From contig JACDQM010000004.1 of NCBI GenBank assembly GCA_015657635.1, forward strand, positions 1 through 38,445: 38,445 nt of DNA, written 5' to 3'. The DNA comes from Roseateles sp. (lineage in GTDB: Bacteria; Pseudomonadota; Gammaproteobacteria; Burkholderiales; Burkholderiaceae_C). Below, piece after piece: positions 38,371 to 38,445 of this stretch. Each line of letters begins with the position of its first letter. Position 1 is the stretch's first letter. The position numbers were made by a program, and so were the translations under genes. The notes under the pieces are model-generated. The model did not search any database. It worked only from the letters and a program-made list of their open reading frames with translations, and was not told the DNA's origin.

Positions 38371-38445
38371 GTTGGGGATGGGTGGGGTTCCTCAGCAGCC
38401 GAGGACGTGCGCCGGTTTCCCGGCCCACCGTATGAAGATCCCCCC
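38371..38445. other. Window end without recognisable gene
   Basis: After the palindromes a short G+C-rich stretch runs to the edge. The only frame (minus strand, 38195-38428) is a low-complexity extension of the ssb upstream region and was not accepted. Confidence 0.4.

Noticed and set aside
1..38445. CRISPR arrays, tRNA/rRNA genes, integrase, replication initiator, complete IS with terminal repeats
   Set aside because: Looked for by eye and not found; absence of short or diverged examples cannot be proved without a search.

Overview
The window is a G+C-rich stretch with dense genes and frequent ATGA stop/start overlaps. Gene content (FecI/FecR-linked TonB receptor, type II sulfide:quinone reductase, a VirB/D4 conjugation system with StbAB-like genes, MOBP-type relaxase, SSB and DUF932) suggests a betaproteobacterium, probably Burkholderiales. 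That placement is inference from protein style, not a database result. The right half reads as the backbone of a conjugative plasmid or integrative conjugative element. No replication initiator, integrase or att site was recognised, so the two cannot be told apart here.

Left part (1-8.0 kb), surface signalling. A TonB-dependent receptor with an N-terminal STN signalling domain runs off the left edge, preceded on the same strand by its anti-sigma factor (FecR type) and ECF sigma factor (FecI type). A second, paralogous fecI-fecR pair lies 2-3 kb away without a receptor. Between the two pairs sit a small unknown gene and a LuxR-type regulator on the opposite strand. Just upstream of the second sigma gene, same strand, is the most unusual gene of the window: an intact 270-codon ORF that follows the C-terminal two thirds of IS256/Mutator transposases but appears to have lost all three DDE catalytic residues. 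It is transcribed away from a small XRE regulator, with two palindromes at the divergent region.

Middle part (8.0-17.4 kb), accessory genes. A ParE/RelE-type toxin-antitoxin pair, then an apparent operon of a Tat-leader sulfide:quinone oxidoreductase (with an FNR-like site upstream), a small membrane protein and a SAM methyltransferase. Next are an MDR-family oxidoreductase, a truncated short-chain dehydrogenase and a TetR regulator with two matching operators, then a small unknown gene, a hipB-hipA module whose hipA carries a frameshift, and an SGNH hydrolase divergent from the transfer operon.

Right part (17.7-38.4 kb), conjugation. A long + strand operon holds a TrbM-like protein, VirB1, B2, B3, B4, a Cys-rich exported protein, B6, B5, B8, B9, B10, B11, VirD4, an OmpA-type lipoprotein, an LPD7-like protein and a DUF1173 protein. 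On the other strand are a relaxase and its MobC-like accessory protein. A hairpin-rich intergenic region (candidate oriT) separates them from a divergent StbA/StbB-like operon with a frameshifted membrane-anchored third gene. DUF932 and SSB genes and a tract of GC-rich palindromes end the window. Together these cover mating-pair formation (VirB), coupling (VirD4), DNA processing (relaxase, MobC-like), maintenance (Stb) and support of incoming DNA (SSB).
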